Shown: positions 24,971 to 32,502 of the stretch, piece after piece
Position numbering within the stretch: the stretch's first letter is position 1
How the letters are laid out: the number at the start of each line of letters is the position of its first letter
Source of the DNA: a virus
Length of the DNA stretch: 48,756 nt
IMG/VR virus record: IMGVR_UViG_3300036045_000017
Location: 1-48,756 of that record
Strand: one strand, 5' to 3'
The notes under the pieces: generated by a model
The model's input: the letters and a program-made list of their open reading frames with translations, nothing else
Database searches by the model: none
Told to the model about the DNA's origin: nothing
Position numbers and translations under genes: made by a program

Positions 24971-26440
24971 GTGACCGCCCCCGCAACCCAGCCCCACAAG
25001 ACCGCCGAATCCGCCGCCGTTGCCGACCTGTGTGCGCTGTACGGCGCGACGGTCGAGACCTACCAGTGCAACGCCGCGGGCGCCAAGGTCGCCTTCCCCC
25101 ATTCCGCCACGTACAGCCCGCAGGACGACAAGCTGCGCCTGTACTTCGCCTTCCGCATCCCGCGCGACCAGTGGGACGCCCTGCGCGCGGCTGGCTTCGT
25201 GTGGTGCCAGAAGCAGGCGGAAACCGGCGGCTGTGACATGGCCGCGGTGTGGTCGCCCGACCGTGAGGACATGGCCCTGGAGCTGGCCGGCGAGATCGAC
25301 GACGAGGACCAGCCGCGCGAGGAGCGCGCCGCGCAGCGTGCCGAGCGCTTCGCCGGCTACCGCGACAAGCGGGAGGGGGAGGCGGATGCCCTGGCCGACC
25401 GCTACGACGCTCGCCCGCGCGTGCACGGGAACCAGGACCGCGAGCGCGCCGAGCGTGCGGCGGCCCGCCACGACCGCATCGCCCCGCGTGCGGTGACCCA
25501 GTGGGGCAAGGCTGAATACTGGCAGAGCCGGACCGCCCGGGTGATCAGCCACGCCCTCTATGTCGAGCGCGCGGACGTGCGGCATCGTCGCATCAAGGGG
25601 CTGGAAGCAGAGCTGCGCCAACTGCTGGCCGAGGTCACCCCGTCGAAGGTGTTCGAGGGTGTCGAGTACGTGCGCCGGTACATCGGCGAGGACGCGGTGG
25701 CGAAGGGCCACGACTGCGTGGGGATCTTCGGTCAGGGCCGTGCCCGCCACCCGCGCAGCTACGCCAAGGCCTCACCGTTCGTGCTCGGCGCCAGGGGGGA
25801 GCGCTGCCGCGCCCATCTGGAGCTGCGCATTGCCTACGAAAAGCAGATGCTTGCGGCACAGGGCGGCACGTCGGCCGACGTGGTCGAGATGGTGGCGGGC
25901 GGCTGGATCGGCTCGCGCCAAATCCAGAAGATCACCAAGGACCGCGCGGGCCGCGTGTCCAAGCTCTACTTCGTCGGGCCGCATCCGTACCGCGAAGGTC
26001 AGACCTGTCTGCACGGCATCAGCGCTGAGGACATCAAGCCGGGCAGCTACCGTGCGCCGACCGCCGAAGAGGCCGCGGCGTTCACCGCCTCGCGCAAGGA
26101 AAGCAACAAGCTTCCGCCGCTGGTGAACATGGACGACGCGAGCGCATACGCCTACCTGGAGGCGCTGAACGCTACCCAGGGTGAGCAACACCGCCGGTGT
26201 TCATCGGAACGCTTCACGCCCGCCACCCTGCTGCGCATGACCAGCGCCGAGTGGGCACGCATGCAGCGCGCGACCGACTCCTATCAAGTGGTCGTGCGCG
26301 AGTTCCGCGGCCAGAAGCTGCGCCTGCGTGTCGGCCTCAACTGGCTGGGCGTCCGCCACGTGGTGGTGCTCAGCGACAAGCCGGTGGCCGCCATCGCTGC
26401 CCCGGTCGCCGCGCCCGAAGCCGCCACGGTGTCGGCGTGA
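24971..26440 (+). CDS. DUF3560-like protein (489 aa)
   Basis: The start is set at GTG 24971 because AAGGAG lies seven bases upstream; ATG 24902 would overlap the operators. Residues about 115-220 show the charged, Arg/Glu/Ala-rich DUF3560 pattern (AAQRAERFAGYRDKREGEAD, then PRVHGNQDRERAERAAARHD and GKAEYWQSRTARVISHALYV). Residues 25-100 form a separate mixed domain (DKLRLYFAFRIPRDQWDALR, VWCQKQAETGGCDMAAVWSP). The C-terminus is basic and beta-rich. DUF3560 proteins are common on plasmids and phages near anti-restriction genes; their biochemical role is not established. The stop overlaps the methyltransferase start (GTGA). Confidence 0.8.
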   Translation: MTAPATQPHKTAESAAVADLCALYGATVETYQCNAAGAKVAFPHSATYSPQDDKLRLYFAFRIPRDQWDALRAAGFVWCQKQAETGGCDMAAVWSPDREDMALELAGEIDDEDQPREERAAQRAERFAGYRDKREGEADALADRYDARPRVHGNQDRERAERAAARHDRIAPRAVTQWGKAEYWQSRTARVISHALYVERADVRHRRIKGLEAELRQLLAEVTPSKVFEGVEYVRRYIGEDAVAKGHDCVGIFGQGRARHPRSYAKASPFVLGARGERCRAHLELRIAYEKQMLAAQGGTSADVVEMVAGGWIGSRQIQKITKDRAGRVSKLYFVGPHPYREGQTCLHGISAEDIKPGSYRAPTAEEAAAFTASRKESNKLPPLVNMDDASAYAYLEALNATQGEQHRRCSSERFTPATLLRMTSAEWARMQRATDSYQVVVREFRGQKLRLRVGLNWLGVRHVVVLSDKPVAAIAAPVAAPEAATVSA

Positions 26441-27075
26441 GCTTCGCCGACCGCATCAAGGCCGCCCGCGTCCGCCTCGCGCGGGCGGGCGAGCTGTGCG
26501 AGCTGGCCGGCGAGCGCATCGCGGCCAAGCGTGCGCGGTTCGCCAAGCTGGCCAGCCGACACGAGGACGGCACCGCGCCCCAGGCGGTGTCCGCTCACCA
26601 GCTCTTCCCGACGCCGGCGGAAATCGCGTGGCGCATGGTGTCCCTGGCTGACATCCAGCCGGGCCACCGCGTGCTGGAGCCGAGCGCGGGGACCGGGCGT
26701 CTGCTGGTGCGCATGCCGGTGGATGCCGAGGTGACCGCGGTGGAGATCGCGCCGGAGCTGCTGGCCGTGCTGTACCGGGATTTCCCGGGCGTGCGGCTCA
26801 AGGCCGGCGACTTCCTCGCGCGCACGGTCGACGATCTCGGCGGGCCGTTCGATCGCGTCGTGATGAATCCGCCGTTCACGCGCGGGAGTGATGTTCGGCA
26901 CATCATGCACGCGTGCACGATGCTCAAGCCGGGCGGGGTGCTGGTGGCGCTCTGCTACGACGGGGTCGAGCAGAACAAGCGACTGCGTCCGATCGCCAAG
27001 ACCTGGGAAGTGCTGCCTGCTGGTTCGTTCCGCAGTGAGGGGACGGGGGCTGGTGTCGTACTCATCACCCTCTGA
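26437..27075 (+). CDS. DNA methyltransferase, N6-adenine type (212 aa)
   Basis: Starts with a GTG overlapping the DUF3560 stop. Residues 1-45 are a basic helix. QLFPTP (55-60) leads into the SAM-binding motif I (LEPSAGTGR, 80-88). An acidic motif II-like residue is at VEIA (102-105), and the catalytic motif IV NPPF is at 144-147. There is no obvious target-recognition domain, so this is a minimal class I fold. The closest known relations are phage/plasmid orphan adenine methylases, and a role in protecting phage DNA from restriction is plausible. No cognate restriction gene is nearby. Confidence 0.88.
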   Translation: MSFADRIKAARVRLARAGELCELAGERIAAKRARFAKLASRHEDGTAPQAVSAHQLFPTPAEIAWRMVSLADIQPGHRVLEPSAGTGRLLVRMPVDAEVTAVEIAPELLAVLYRDFPGVRLKAGDFLARTVDDLGGPFDRVVMNPPFTRGSDVRHIMHACTMLKPGGVLVALCYDGVEQNKRLRPIAKTWEVLPAGSFRSEGTGAGVVLITL

Positions 27076-27115
27076 TTTTCCTCCCAAACCACACCGTTAA
27101 CCCAAGGAGAAACTC

Positions 27116-28276
27116 ATGCACCTTTCCGACCTGACCCCCGAGCAATTTTCCGGCAAGGAGAAGATTCCGGGCGACCTCTACCTGAGCAGCGTCACCAGCC
27201 TGCCCGAGGGCTTCAACCCGACGGTCGGCGGCTACCTCGACCTGCGCAGCGTCACCAGCCTGCCCGAGGGCTTCAACCCGACGGTCGGCGGCTACCTCTA
27301 CCTGAGCAGCGTCACCAGCCTACCCGAGGGCTTCAACCCGACGGTCGGCGGCTACCTCGACCTGCGCAGCGTCACCAGCCTGCCCGAGGGCTTCAACCCG
27401 ACGGTCGGCGGCTACCTCGACCTGCGCAGCGTCACCAGCCTGCCCGAGGGCTTCAACCCGACGGTCGGCGGCTACCTCGACCTGAGCAGCGTCACCAGCC
27501 TACCCGAGGGCTTCAACCCGACGGTCGGCGGCTACCTCGACCTGCGCAGCGTCACCAGCCTGCCCGAGGGCTTCAACCCGACGGTCGGCGGCTACCTCGA
27601 CCTGAGCAGCGTCACCAGCCTGCCCGAGGGCTTCAACCCGACGGTCGGCGGCTACCTCGACCTGCGCAGCGTCACCAGCCTGCCCGAGGGCTTCAACCCG
27701 ACGGTCGGCGGCTACCTCGACCTGCGCAGCGTCACCAGCCTGCCCGAGGGCTTCAACCCGACGGTCGGCAGCTACCTCTACCTCGGCTCGCTCACTCACT
27801 CCAAGAGGGACAGCCTAATGGAAAGGCTTCGCCGACCCGCATCGCCCCTGCGCTGGAATAACCACATTCTGGTTGACGGGATTCTCGCCAAAGTTCTACA
27901 TGAGCACGGCCCGACTTTTCGCGTGCAGGTGGTCGGGAAGCGTGACCAATCCTACCTTGTCACGGACGGCACCAACTGGAGCCACGGCACAACGCTGGAC
28001 GAGGCCCGGGATTCGCTCGTCTACAAAACCACCGACCGCAGCCCGGAACAATATCGCAGCCTCGAGCTTGATTCTGTCCTGACCTTTTCCGAAGCAGTCG
28101 CGTGCTACCGGACGATCACTGGCGCATGCGCGGCCGGCGTGCGGCATTTCGTTGAGTCCACGGGCGCTCCGCGCGAGGAAGTTACCGTGCGGAAGATCCT
28201 GGAAATCACGCGCGGTCGGTACGGACACGAGGTGTTCGCTGCGTTTTTCCGCGAGCCGGTGGCCAACCATGCCTGA
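27116..28276 (+). CDS. Tandem-repeat (LRR-like) protein with conserved-looking C-terminal domain (386 aa)
   Basis: Preceded by AAGGAG. After a 22-residue N-terminus, ten consecutive 20-residue repeats (about 22-221) follow the pattern LxLxSVTSLPEGFNPTVGGY, differing only at a few residues (D/Y, R/S, one G to S). This resembles leucine-rich-repeat-like solenoids, with Leu and Val at regular spacing. Residues about 235-386 are a distinct domain with NHILVDGILAKVLHEHG, SYLVTDGTNWSHGTTLDEAR, GVRHFVES and a C-terminal helical part. The function is unknown. The gene is nonessential-looking and lies in the accessory operon. Repeat number could vary by recombination. Confidence 0.85.
   Translation: MHLSDLTPEQFSGKEKIPGDLYLSSVTSLPEGFNPTVGGYLDLRSVTSLPEGFNPTVGGYLYLSSVTSLPEGFNPTVGGYLDLRSVTSLPEGFNPTVGGYLDLRSVTSLPEGFNPTVGGYLDLSSVTSLPEGFNPTVGGYLDLRSVTSLPEGFNPTVGGYLDLSSVTSLPEGFNPTVGGYLDLRSVTSLPEGFNPTVGGYLDLRSVTSLPEGFNPTVGSYLYLGSLTHSKRDSLMERLRRPASPLRWNNHILVDGILAKVLHEHGPTFRVQVVGKRDQSYLVTDGTNWSHGTTLDEARDSLVYKTTDRSPEQYRSLELDSVLTFSEAVACYRTITGACAAGVRHFVESTGAPREEVTVRKILEITRGRYGHEVFAAFFREPVANHA
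27181..27780 (+). repeat. Ten tandem 60-bp in-frame repeats
   Basis: Ten exact 60-bp periods with very few substitutions, including synonymous TGCCC/TACCC differences in the third and sixth copies and in-phase codon changes (Asp/Tyr, Arg/Ser). Such near-identity at the nucleotide level indicates recent duplication or homogenization. Confidence 0.98.
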
Positions 28277-28472
28277 CGCATCCCCATCAGCGACCGACTG
28301 GACCCACACCGAGCGCACCTGCCTCCGTTGCCGCCGCTTGCGCTCGATCTGGGACTTCCCCCGCGTCGTCGCCATGACCTTCGTCGACGGCATCGCCCAT
28401 CCGGTCACCGAGCCCCGCGGACTCAGCACCAAGATCTGCAACGACTGCCACGCCAAAACCAGAGAGAATTGA
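28269..28472 (+). CDS. Small CxxC...CxxC putative zinc-binding protein (67 aa)
   Basis: The ATG overlaps the end of the repeat-protein gene by eight bases. Cys at 18 and 21 (CLRC) and at 57 and 60 (CNDC) form a probable zinc-ribbon or treble-clef-like site. The segment between them is basic (RRLRSIWDFPR). Such small zinc proteins in phages may bind nucleic acid or host factors. No specific function can be assigned. Confidence 0.8.
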   Translation: MPDASPSATDWTHTERTCLRCRRLRSIWDFPRVVAMTFVDGIAHPVTEPRGLSTKICNDCHAKTREN

Positions 28473-28474
28473 CC

Positions 28475-29479
28475 ATGACCACCGCCACCCAACCCCAATC
28501 CATCACCACCACCGCTCCGTCGCTCGACTCCGCGCTCGCCAAGTGTGGCCTCGCCGGTGAGGGCCTGTTGTCGCTGCGATCAGCCTACGCGCCGATCTTC
28601 GACAGCCTGCAACCGCTGGTCGACCAGGCGCGCGAGATCCTGCCGACCGATGCCAAGGGCGCCCGTGCGCTGCGGCTCAAGATCAAGGACGTGCGGGTGT
28701 CTGGTGACCACCAGCACAAGCAGCTCAAGGCCGACATCCTGCTGCGCGGTCGCGCGATCGACGGCATGCAGAGCGTGCTCGACTTCGCCTGCAAGCCGGT
28801 GGAGTCGGCCCTCCAGGCGATCGAGGAAGCCGAGGCGCGTGCCGAGGCGGCACGCAAGGCCAAGCTGCAGCAGGATCGTGCAGCCGAGCTGCGGCCCTTC
28901 ATGAGCCCGGACCACATCGACCTTGGCAGCATGGCCGATGATGCGTGGCAGCTCCTGCTCAGCGGAGCGCGCACGGCCCATCAGAACAAACTCGACAACG
29001 AGGCGCGCGAGAAAGCGCAGCGCGAGGCGGAGGAACGTCGGGCCGCCGAGGAACGCGCCAGGAAGGCCGAGGCCGACCGCATCGAGCGCGAGCGCATCGC
29101 CGCGGAGAACGAGCGTTTGCGACAGGAGAACGCGGCGCGCGAAGCCGAGCTGGCCAAGGAGCGCGAGGCACAGCGGATCAAGGACGAGGCGGCTGCGGCG
29201 GAGCGGAAGAAGCTGGCCGACGCCGCTGCCAAGGCCGAGGCGGAGGCCAAGCGGTTGCGTCAGGAGCAGGAGGAGAAGGAGCGCCAGGAGAAGGCGGCCA
29301 AGCGCCGGCTCGCTCGTGCACCTGACAAGGTGAAGATCAAGGGGCTGGCCGATCGGGTGCGCCAGATCGAGATCCCGCACTTCACCAGCGAGGACGGCGC
29401 GGCGGTGGGGCAGAAGATCAGCGAACAGCTCCAGAAGTTCGCGGCGTGGTTGGAGGTTGAGGCGGAGAAGCTGTCGTGA
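28475..29479 (+). CDS. Coiled-coil protein, hypothetical (334 aa)
   Basis: The first 150 residues are mixed helical (LRSAYAPIFDSLQPLVDQAR, RLKIKDVRVSGDHQHKQLKA). Residues about 165-285 are a long Glu/Ala/Arg/Lys-rich coiled coil. The last 50 form a basic then acidic tail. The layout resembles phage DUF1351-like or host-nuclease-inhibitor coiled-coil proteins, but the match cannot be confirmed by eye. The gene starts two bases after the zinc protein and its end overlaps the next GTG (GTGA). Confidence 0.82.
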   Translation: MTTATQPQSITTTAPSLDSALAKCGLAGEGLLSLRSAYAPIFDSLQPLVDQAREILPTDAKGARALRLKIKDVRVSGDHQHKQLKADILLRGRAIDGMQSVLDFACKPVESALQAIEEAEARAEAARKAKLQQDRAAELRPFMSPDHIDLGSMADDAWQLLLSGARTAHQNKLDNEAREKAQREAEERRAAEERARKAEADRIERERIAAENERLRQENAAREAELAKEREAQRIKDEAAAAERKKLADAAAKAEAEAKRLRQEQEEKERQEKAAKRRLARAPDKVKIKGLADRVRQIEIPHFTSEDGAAVGQKISEQLQKFAAWLEVEAEKLS

Positions 29480-29718
29480 GTCAAGGGCGCCCACACACCA
29501 AACAGCAGGACGCCATCCTGGAGAAAATCGACCGGGATGCGGGCGACATCAAGGACCGCAAAGAGAAGATCTTGCGTGACCTCGGATGGGAGCACTACAC
29601 CAGCAAAATCGACTTCTGCTGGCGCTGGAGGAAGACCATCGACGGCGAGGTGGTCACCTGCGGCGTTGATGAGGCCTTCCACATCGAGTTGGCGCGCGTT
29701 TGGGGGGACGAGGAATGA
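29476..29718 (+). CDS. Hypothetical protein (80 aa)
   Basis: Coupled to the coiled-coil gene by GTGA and to the next gene by ATGA. An N-terminal helical, charged region (KQQDAILEKIDRDAGDIKD) is followed by a Trp/Cys-containing segment (WEHYTSKIDFCWRWRKTID). No family is recognised. It is small, soluble and acidic at the end (RVWGDEE). Confidence 0.8.
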   Translation: MSQGRPHTKQQDAILEKIDRDAGDIKDRKEKILRDLGWEHYTSKIDFCWRWRKTIDGEVVTCGVDEAFHIELARVWGDEE

Positions 29719-30236
29719 CCAAAACCCACGAGCTGAAAACCCACCCCGGCCCGTTCCAGGCGCTCATGGACGGCACGAAGACCTTCGAGTTCCGCAAGGA
29801 TGATCGTGGGTTTGAGGTCGGCGATCGGCTGACGCTGCGGGAGTGGCGACCGCCCGACATGCCAGGGGCTGCGACGCTCGGCATTCCGGTTGGCGTCTAC
29901 ACCGGTCGCTGTGAGGACTTCCTCATCACCTACAAGCTCGCCGGTCGCTTCGGCGTTCCCGAGGGCTACTGCGTGCTCGGCATCAAGCCGGAGTCGTTCA
30001 CGGTGAAGGAGGGGGCAGAGCTTCGCGAACGTATCCAGGAACTGAACGACGAGCTGAGCGACGCCAATGCCAAGATCGAGGAGTTGCAGGATCTGGTCGA
30101 TGCCTACGAGTCGCCAGAGAACGAGCTGCCGACCATCAGCACGGTTGCCGTCGCCCAACTCCCATCGCTCGACCGCGACCAGATGCTCGCCGATCTCAAG
30201 CGTGAGGTGCTGGCGGTGGGTGGGACGTGGCCATGA
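29715..30236 (+). CDS. DUF3850/ASCH-like RNA-binding protein with coiled-coil tail (173 aa)
   Basis: Residues 1-100 match the DUF3850 ASCH-like pattern: HELKTHPGPFQALMDGTKTF is followed by FRKDDRGFEVGDRLTLREW, then a glycine turn and YCVLGIKP. ASCH folds bind RNA or modified bases. Residues about 105-140 are a short Glu/Leu coiled coil (LRERIQELNDELSDANAKIE), which is unusual for the otherwise compact family. The start is ATG 29715, overlapping the previous stop. Confidence 0.85.
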   Translation: MTKTHELKTHPGPFQALMDGTKTFEFRKDDRGFEVGDRLTLREWRPPDMPGAATLGIPVGVYTGRCEDFLITYKLAGRFGVPEGYCVLGIKPESFTVKEGAELRERIQELNDELSDANAKIEELQDLVDAYESPENELPTISTVAVAQLPSLDRDQMLADLKREVLAVGGTWP

Positions 30237-30475
30237 GCGGCAACTACGTCATCTGCGAGCGCCACCTCACTGGCCTCTACGGGCCAACACTCGGAATCCA
30301 CCCGCACTGCGACATCGTTTTCGGTGACTTCGATATGGCGAAGAACCACGCGCAACGGATCGGCGGAACTGCTGAGGCGGGGCGCGTCGAGCTGGTCGTC
30401 TGCGAGCTGGTCGAGGCGGCCAAGCAGACGCATCACGGCGGGCCATGGATCAACAGGGAGCCGCGCCGTGAGTGA
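30233..30475 (+). CDS. Hypothetical protein (80 aa)
   Basis: The ATG overlaps the ASCH gene stop; an in-frame GTG six bases earlier is an alternative. It has Cys/His residues near the N-terminus (YVICERHLTG, IHPHCDIVFGDF) and a helical C-terminal half with ELVVCELVEAAKQTHHGG. These could form a metal site, but spacing does not match a known finger. The family is unknown. Confidence 0.78.
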   Translation: MSGNYVICERHLTGLYGPTLGIHPHCDIVFGDFDMAKNHAQRIGGTAEAGRVELVVCELVEAAKQTHHGGPWINREPRRE

Positions 30476-30734
30476 CGACGACATGGCCGCCGACTTCCGC
30501 GCCCTGCGCGAGGAATCGAAGCAGCGCCGGCAGAACAACCGCGAACACGCGCCTACCGTGCTCCAGGCTGAGGGGATCGCGTTCACCTCGCACAACGGGG
30601 GCGCGCACCTGGTGGTGGTCCACGGCGGCATCGTCTGCGACTTCTGGCCCGGCACCGGGAAGTGGATCCAGCGGAAGTCTGGCGGTCGGACCGGCCGTGG
30701 GATCCGGAATCTTATCAAGGAGATTCGGTCGTGA
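30468..30734 (+). CDS. Hypothetical protein of a common phage type (88 aa)
   Basis: Starts at GTG 30468, overlapping the previous gene by eight bases. A charged N-terminal helix (AADFRALREESKQRRQNNRE) is followed by a compact beta-rich part (GIAFTSHNGGAHLVVVHGGI, then CDFWPGTGKWIQRKSGGRTG), a pattern met in many uncharacterised phage early proteins. No function is known. The C-terminus is basic. Confidence 0.8.
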   Translation: MSDDDMAADFRALREESKQRRQNNREHAPTVLQAEGIAFTSHNGGAHLVVVHGGIVCDFWPGTGKWIQRKSGGRTGRGIRNLIKEIRS

Positions 30735-31318
30735 GTGATCTTACCAAGAACGCAGAGAAATGTTTCACTGAGAGTTCGGCGGACCGGACGATGGTCATCC
30801 TCCACGACAGCGGTCTGTACCGCAATTTGCGGTGCGCGAAGGCCGGCACGTGGGAAACCGGGTTCTACATCACTACATGGCCGGGCTTCCTGGCGATCAG
30901 CGGTGACATGGGGTGCTACGTGTTCACTCGCCTGACGGATATGTTCGAGTTCTTCCGCGGAGATCGCGTCAATCCCAGCTATTGGGCCGAGAAGATCGAG
31001 GCGTCCGACAGGTGCTCTGGCCTGCGCGAGTTCGACAAGGACGAAGCGCGGCGGTGGGTTGCCGAGCAGGTCAAGGAGGCGAAGGAGAACGGCTTCACCG
31101 ACCTTGATGACCTGGATGACGATCTCGACGCCATCAACTATGAGGACGGTCCGATCCGATTCCATGACTCGCTGCCGGGGCATGGCATTTTCCGTGATGC
31201 ATGGGAACATAACTTCGAGCGCTACACCTTCCGATTTCTGTGGGCCTGCCATGCGATCGTGTGGGCGATCAAGCGGTATGACCTGGCGAAGAAGGCTGCC
31301 GAGGTGGTGGTCAGGTGA
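30731..31318 (+). CDS. Hypothetical protein (195 aa)
   Basis: Begins at GTG 30731 (GTGA with the upstream stop). The sequence contains a beta-rich first half (WETGFYITTWPGFLAISGDMG, CYVFTRLTDMFEFFRG) and an acidic middle with TDLDDLDDDLDAINYEDGP. A C-terminal helix (FRFLWACHAIVWAIKRYDLA) is amphipathic or weakly membrane-like. It resembles uncharacterised phage proteins with a conserved FLAISGD segment. The function is unknown. Confidence 0.82.
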   Translation: MSDLTKNAEKCFTESSADRTMVILHDSGLYRNLRCAKAGTWETGFYITTWPGFLAISGDMGCYVFTRLTDMFEFFRGDRVNPSYWAEKIEASDRCSGLREFDKDEARRWVAEQVKEAKENGFTDLDDLDDDLDAINYEDGPIRFHDSLPGHGIFRDAWEHNFERYTFRFLWACHAIVWAIKRYDLAKKAAEVVVR

Positions 31319-31533
31319 TCCCCGCCCACACCGTCCCAACCGACCAACTCTCCAGCTTTCCCGCGCTGGCCGCTCGCTTGCTTCCGCGCACCGGCGACGT
31401 GTTCCGCTGTGGGCCCCTGGAGGTCGTGCTCGATCTCTCGCTGCCGCCGGACGCCGTGGTGATACGCAATCCCATCATCGCGCGGGATCCGGCGTTCGAG
31501 TTGCTGGACCAGCTCGACCAGGATCGCGCGTGA
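31315..31533 (+). CDS. Hypothetical protein (72 aa)
   Basis: Starts with a GTG that overlaps the previous stop. Short, Leu/Pro-rich and acidic, with VFRCGPLEVVLDLSLPPDAV and a C-terminal acidic helix (FELLDQLDQDRA). No family is recognised. It is supported mainly by coupling on both sides in the accessory operon. Confidence 0.72.
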   Translation: MIPAHTVPTDQLSSFPALAARLLPRTGDVFRCGPLEVVLDLSLPPDAVVIRNPIIARDPAFELLDQLDQDRA

Positions 31534-31796
31534 CCAAGGCCTGGGACATCCTCGTGATCCCGAAGCGCGGCGAGATCTTCCGCAAGGAGTTCGCGCATCG
31601 GCCGGAGCTGGTGATGGTGCTGCGCCGTGTGCAGCGGTGCTCGCATGAGCGGGCAGAGTGCTACGTGATGCCGATGATGGTGGTTGATGGTCAGGAGCGT
31701 GTGGCCGGTCCGTCTGCGCCCGCGATGGTCGAGCGGGTGACGTTCCGCCTGCATCTGACGGACCTGGGGCTGGCGTATGTGGAGACGGAGCGATGA
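31530..31796 (+). CDS. Hypothetical protein (88 aa)
   Basis: GTG at 31530 overlaps the previous stop (GTGA). The sequence is compact and mixed, with Cys at CSHERAECYVMPMM and a C-terminal strand-rich region (VERVTFRLHLTDLGLAYVET). No family is recognised. The next ATG overlaps its stop. Confidence 0.76.
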   Translation: MTKAWDILVIPKRGEIFRKEFAHRPELVMVLRRVQRCSHERAECYVMPMMVVDGQERVAGPSAPAMVERVTFRLHLTDLGLAYVETER

Positions 31797-32071
31797 GGCT
31801 GCCCACGTATCCTGAGACCCTGACCCTGCGCGAGTGGTACCGCTGGTTGCGCGCCGATGGCTGGCCGGCAGGTGAAGCTGTTGCCGAGGCGAGGCGGGTC
31901 CTGGGGTGGACGGTCGCGCAGCACGAGGCGTGTTGGGTGTCGGTGCTCAATGAGGTGTTGGTGCATGCGTCGGAGGCCATGAAGAAGCGTCCGCCGGCAC
32001 CACCGGATCGCACGCAGACGCCGGTGTTTTCGATGTTCATGAAGAAGCGAAACGACAAACCCCGCCGGTGA
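31793..32071 (+). CDS. Last gene of the accessory operon, hypothetical (92 aa)
   Basis: ATGA-coupled to the previous gene. Trp-rich helical N-terminus (LREWYRWLRADGWPAGEAVA) and a basic C-terminus (MKKRNDKPRR). No family is recognised. Its stop codon lies inside the strong hairpin that probably ends the operon. Confidence 0.78.
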   Translation: MRLPTYPETLTLREWYRWLRADGWPAGEAVAEARRVLGWTVAQHEACWVSVLNEVLVHASEAMKKRPPAPPDRTQTPVFSMFMKKRNDKPRR

Positions 32072-32085
32072 GGGCGGGGCTGTCG
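32053..32085 (+). terminator. Strong hairpin at the end of the accessory operon
   Basis: A 5-bp outer stem (CGACA/TGTCG) and a 7-bp GC stem (CCCCGCC/GGCGGGG), separated by a small internal loop, close over the loop GGTGAG. The gene's TGA is in the loop and the 3' stem follows it. No T-tract follows, so it may act as a weak or Rho-assisted terminator or as an mRNA 3' stabiliser. Confidence 0.65.
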
Positions 32086-32140
32086 TAGGTGGTGGATCCA
32101 GCAACCACCGGCTGCCTGCGCAGGCCGTACTAACCTTGGT

Positions 32141-32198
32141 GCCACCTCCACGGTGGCGTCTACCCTAACGCAAAGCCCCAGCGTTTCCGCCAGGGCTT
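32141..32198. other. Further hairpins in the 32.07-32.72 kb noncoding region
   Basis: GCCACC (32141-32146) pairs with GGTGGC (32152-32157), and AAGCCC (32173-32178) with GGGCTT (32193-32198). A third, CCCC/GGGG, lies just after. Together with the terminator hairpin, tRNA-like sequence and attP, they make the 650-base noncoding stretch 32072-32719 highly structured. No ORF with an acceptable start is seen in it. Confidence 0.5.
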
Positions 32199-32263
32199 CA
32201 CTTCCCCAGGCCAGTGGGGCGTATCGGCATCCGGAGTGTCGCGGGGACCTTGCCAGAGCTGGC

Positions 32264-32354
32264 TGGTGCAAGGGGCTGGACTCGAACCAGCACGCTCCTG
32301 GTTTCATCCTCTCGGACTACCGCCTGGTGCTCTGCCTCTTTGAGCTACCCTCGC
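32264..32354 (-). tRNA. tRNA-like element with non-canonical anticodon arm
   Basis: On the minus strand: a 7-bp acceptor stem (GCGAGGG with CCCTTGC, one G-T pair), a D arm (GCTC/GAGC), a perfect T arm (GCTGG-TTCGAGT-CCAGC), a discriminator A and an encoded CCA. The middle is 31 nt instead of 17, and its ends (CCAGG and CCAGG) are direct rather than inverted repeats, so no standard anticodon arm forms. It is either a degenerate phage tRNA or a tRNA-like structure. No amino acid is assigned. Confidence 0.5.
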
Positions 32355-32502
32355 ACACGCGGTCAGCGGCGGGCCTTCCACCCGCCTGTGGTCGCTCGAC
32401 CGTTCATTTGGCCGAGTCCCCTTAGTCCTACCGGTGATCCAGCCGGCCAGCTCGCTGACGGACGGCAGGATGCCGGGTCAGCTTGGAAAATCAAGCTGCA
32501 GC

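Noticed and set aside
27181-27780. CRISPR-like array
   Set aside because: The repeats are contiguous with no spacers and remain in one reading frame.
27500-27799. 99-codon minus-strand repetitive ORF
   Set aside because: Mirror of the 60-bp repeats, open only because the repeat unit has no stop in that frame.
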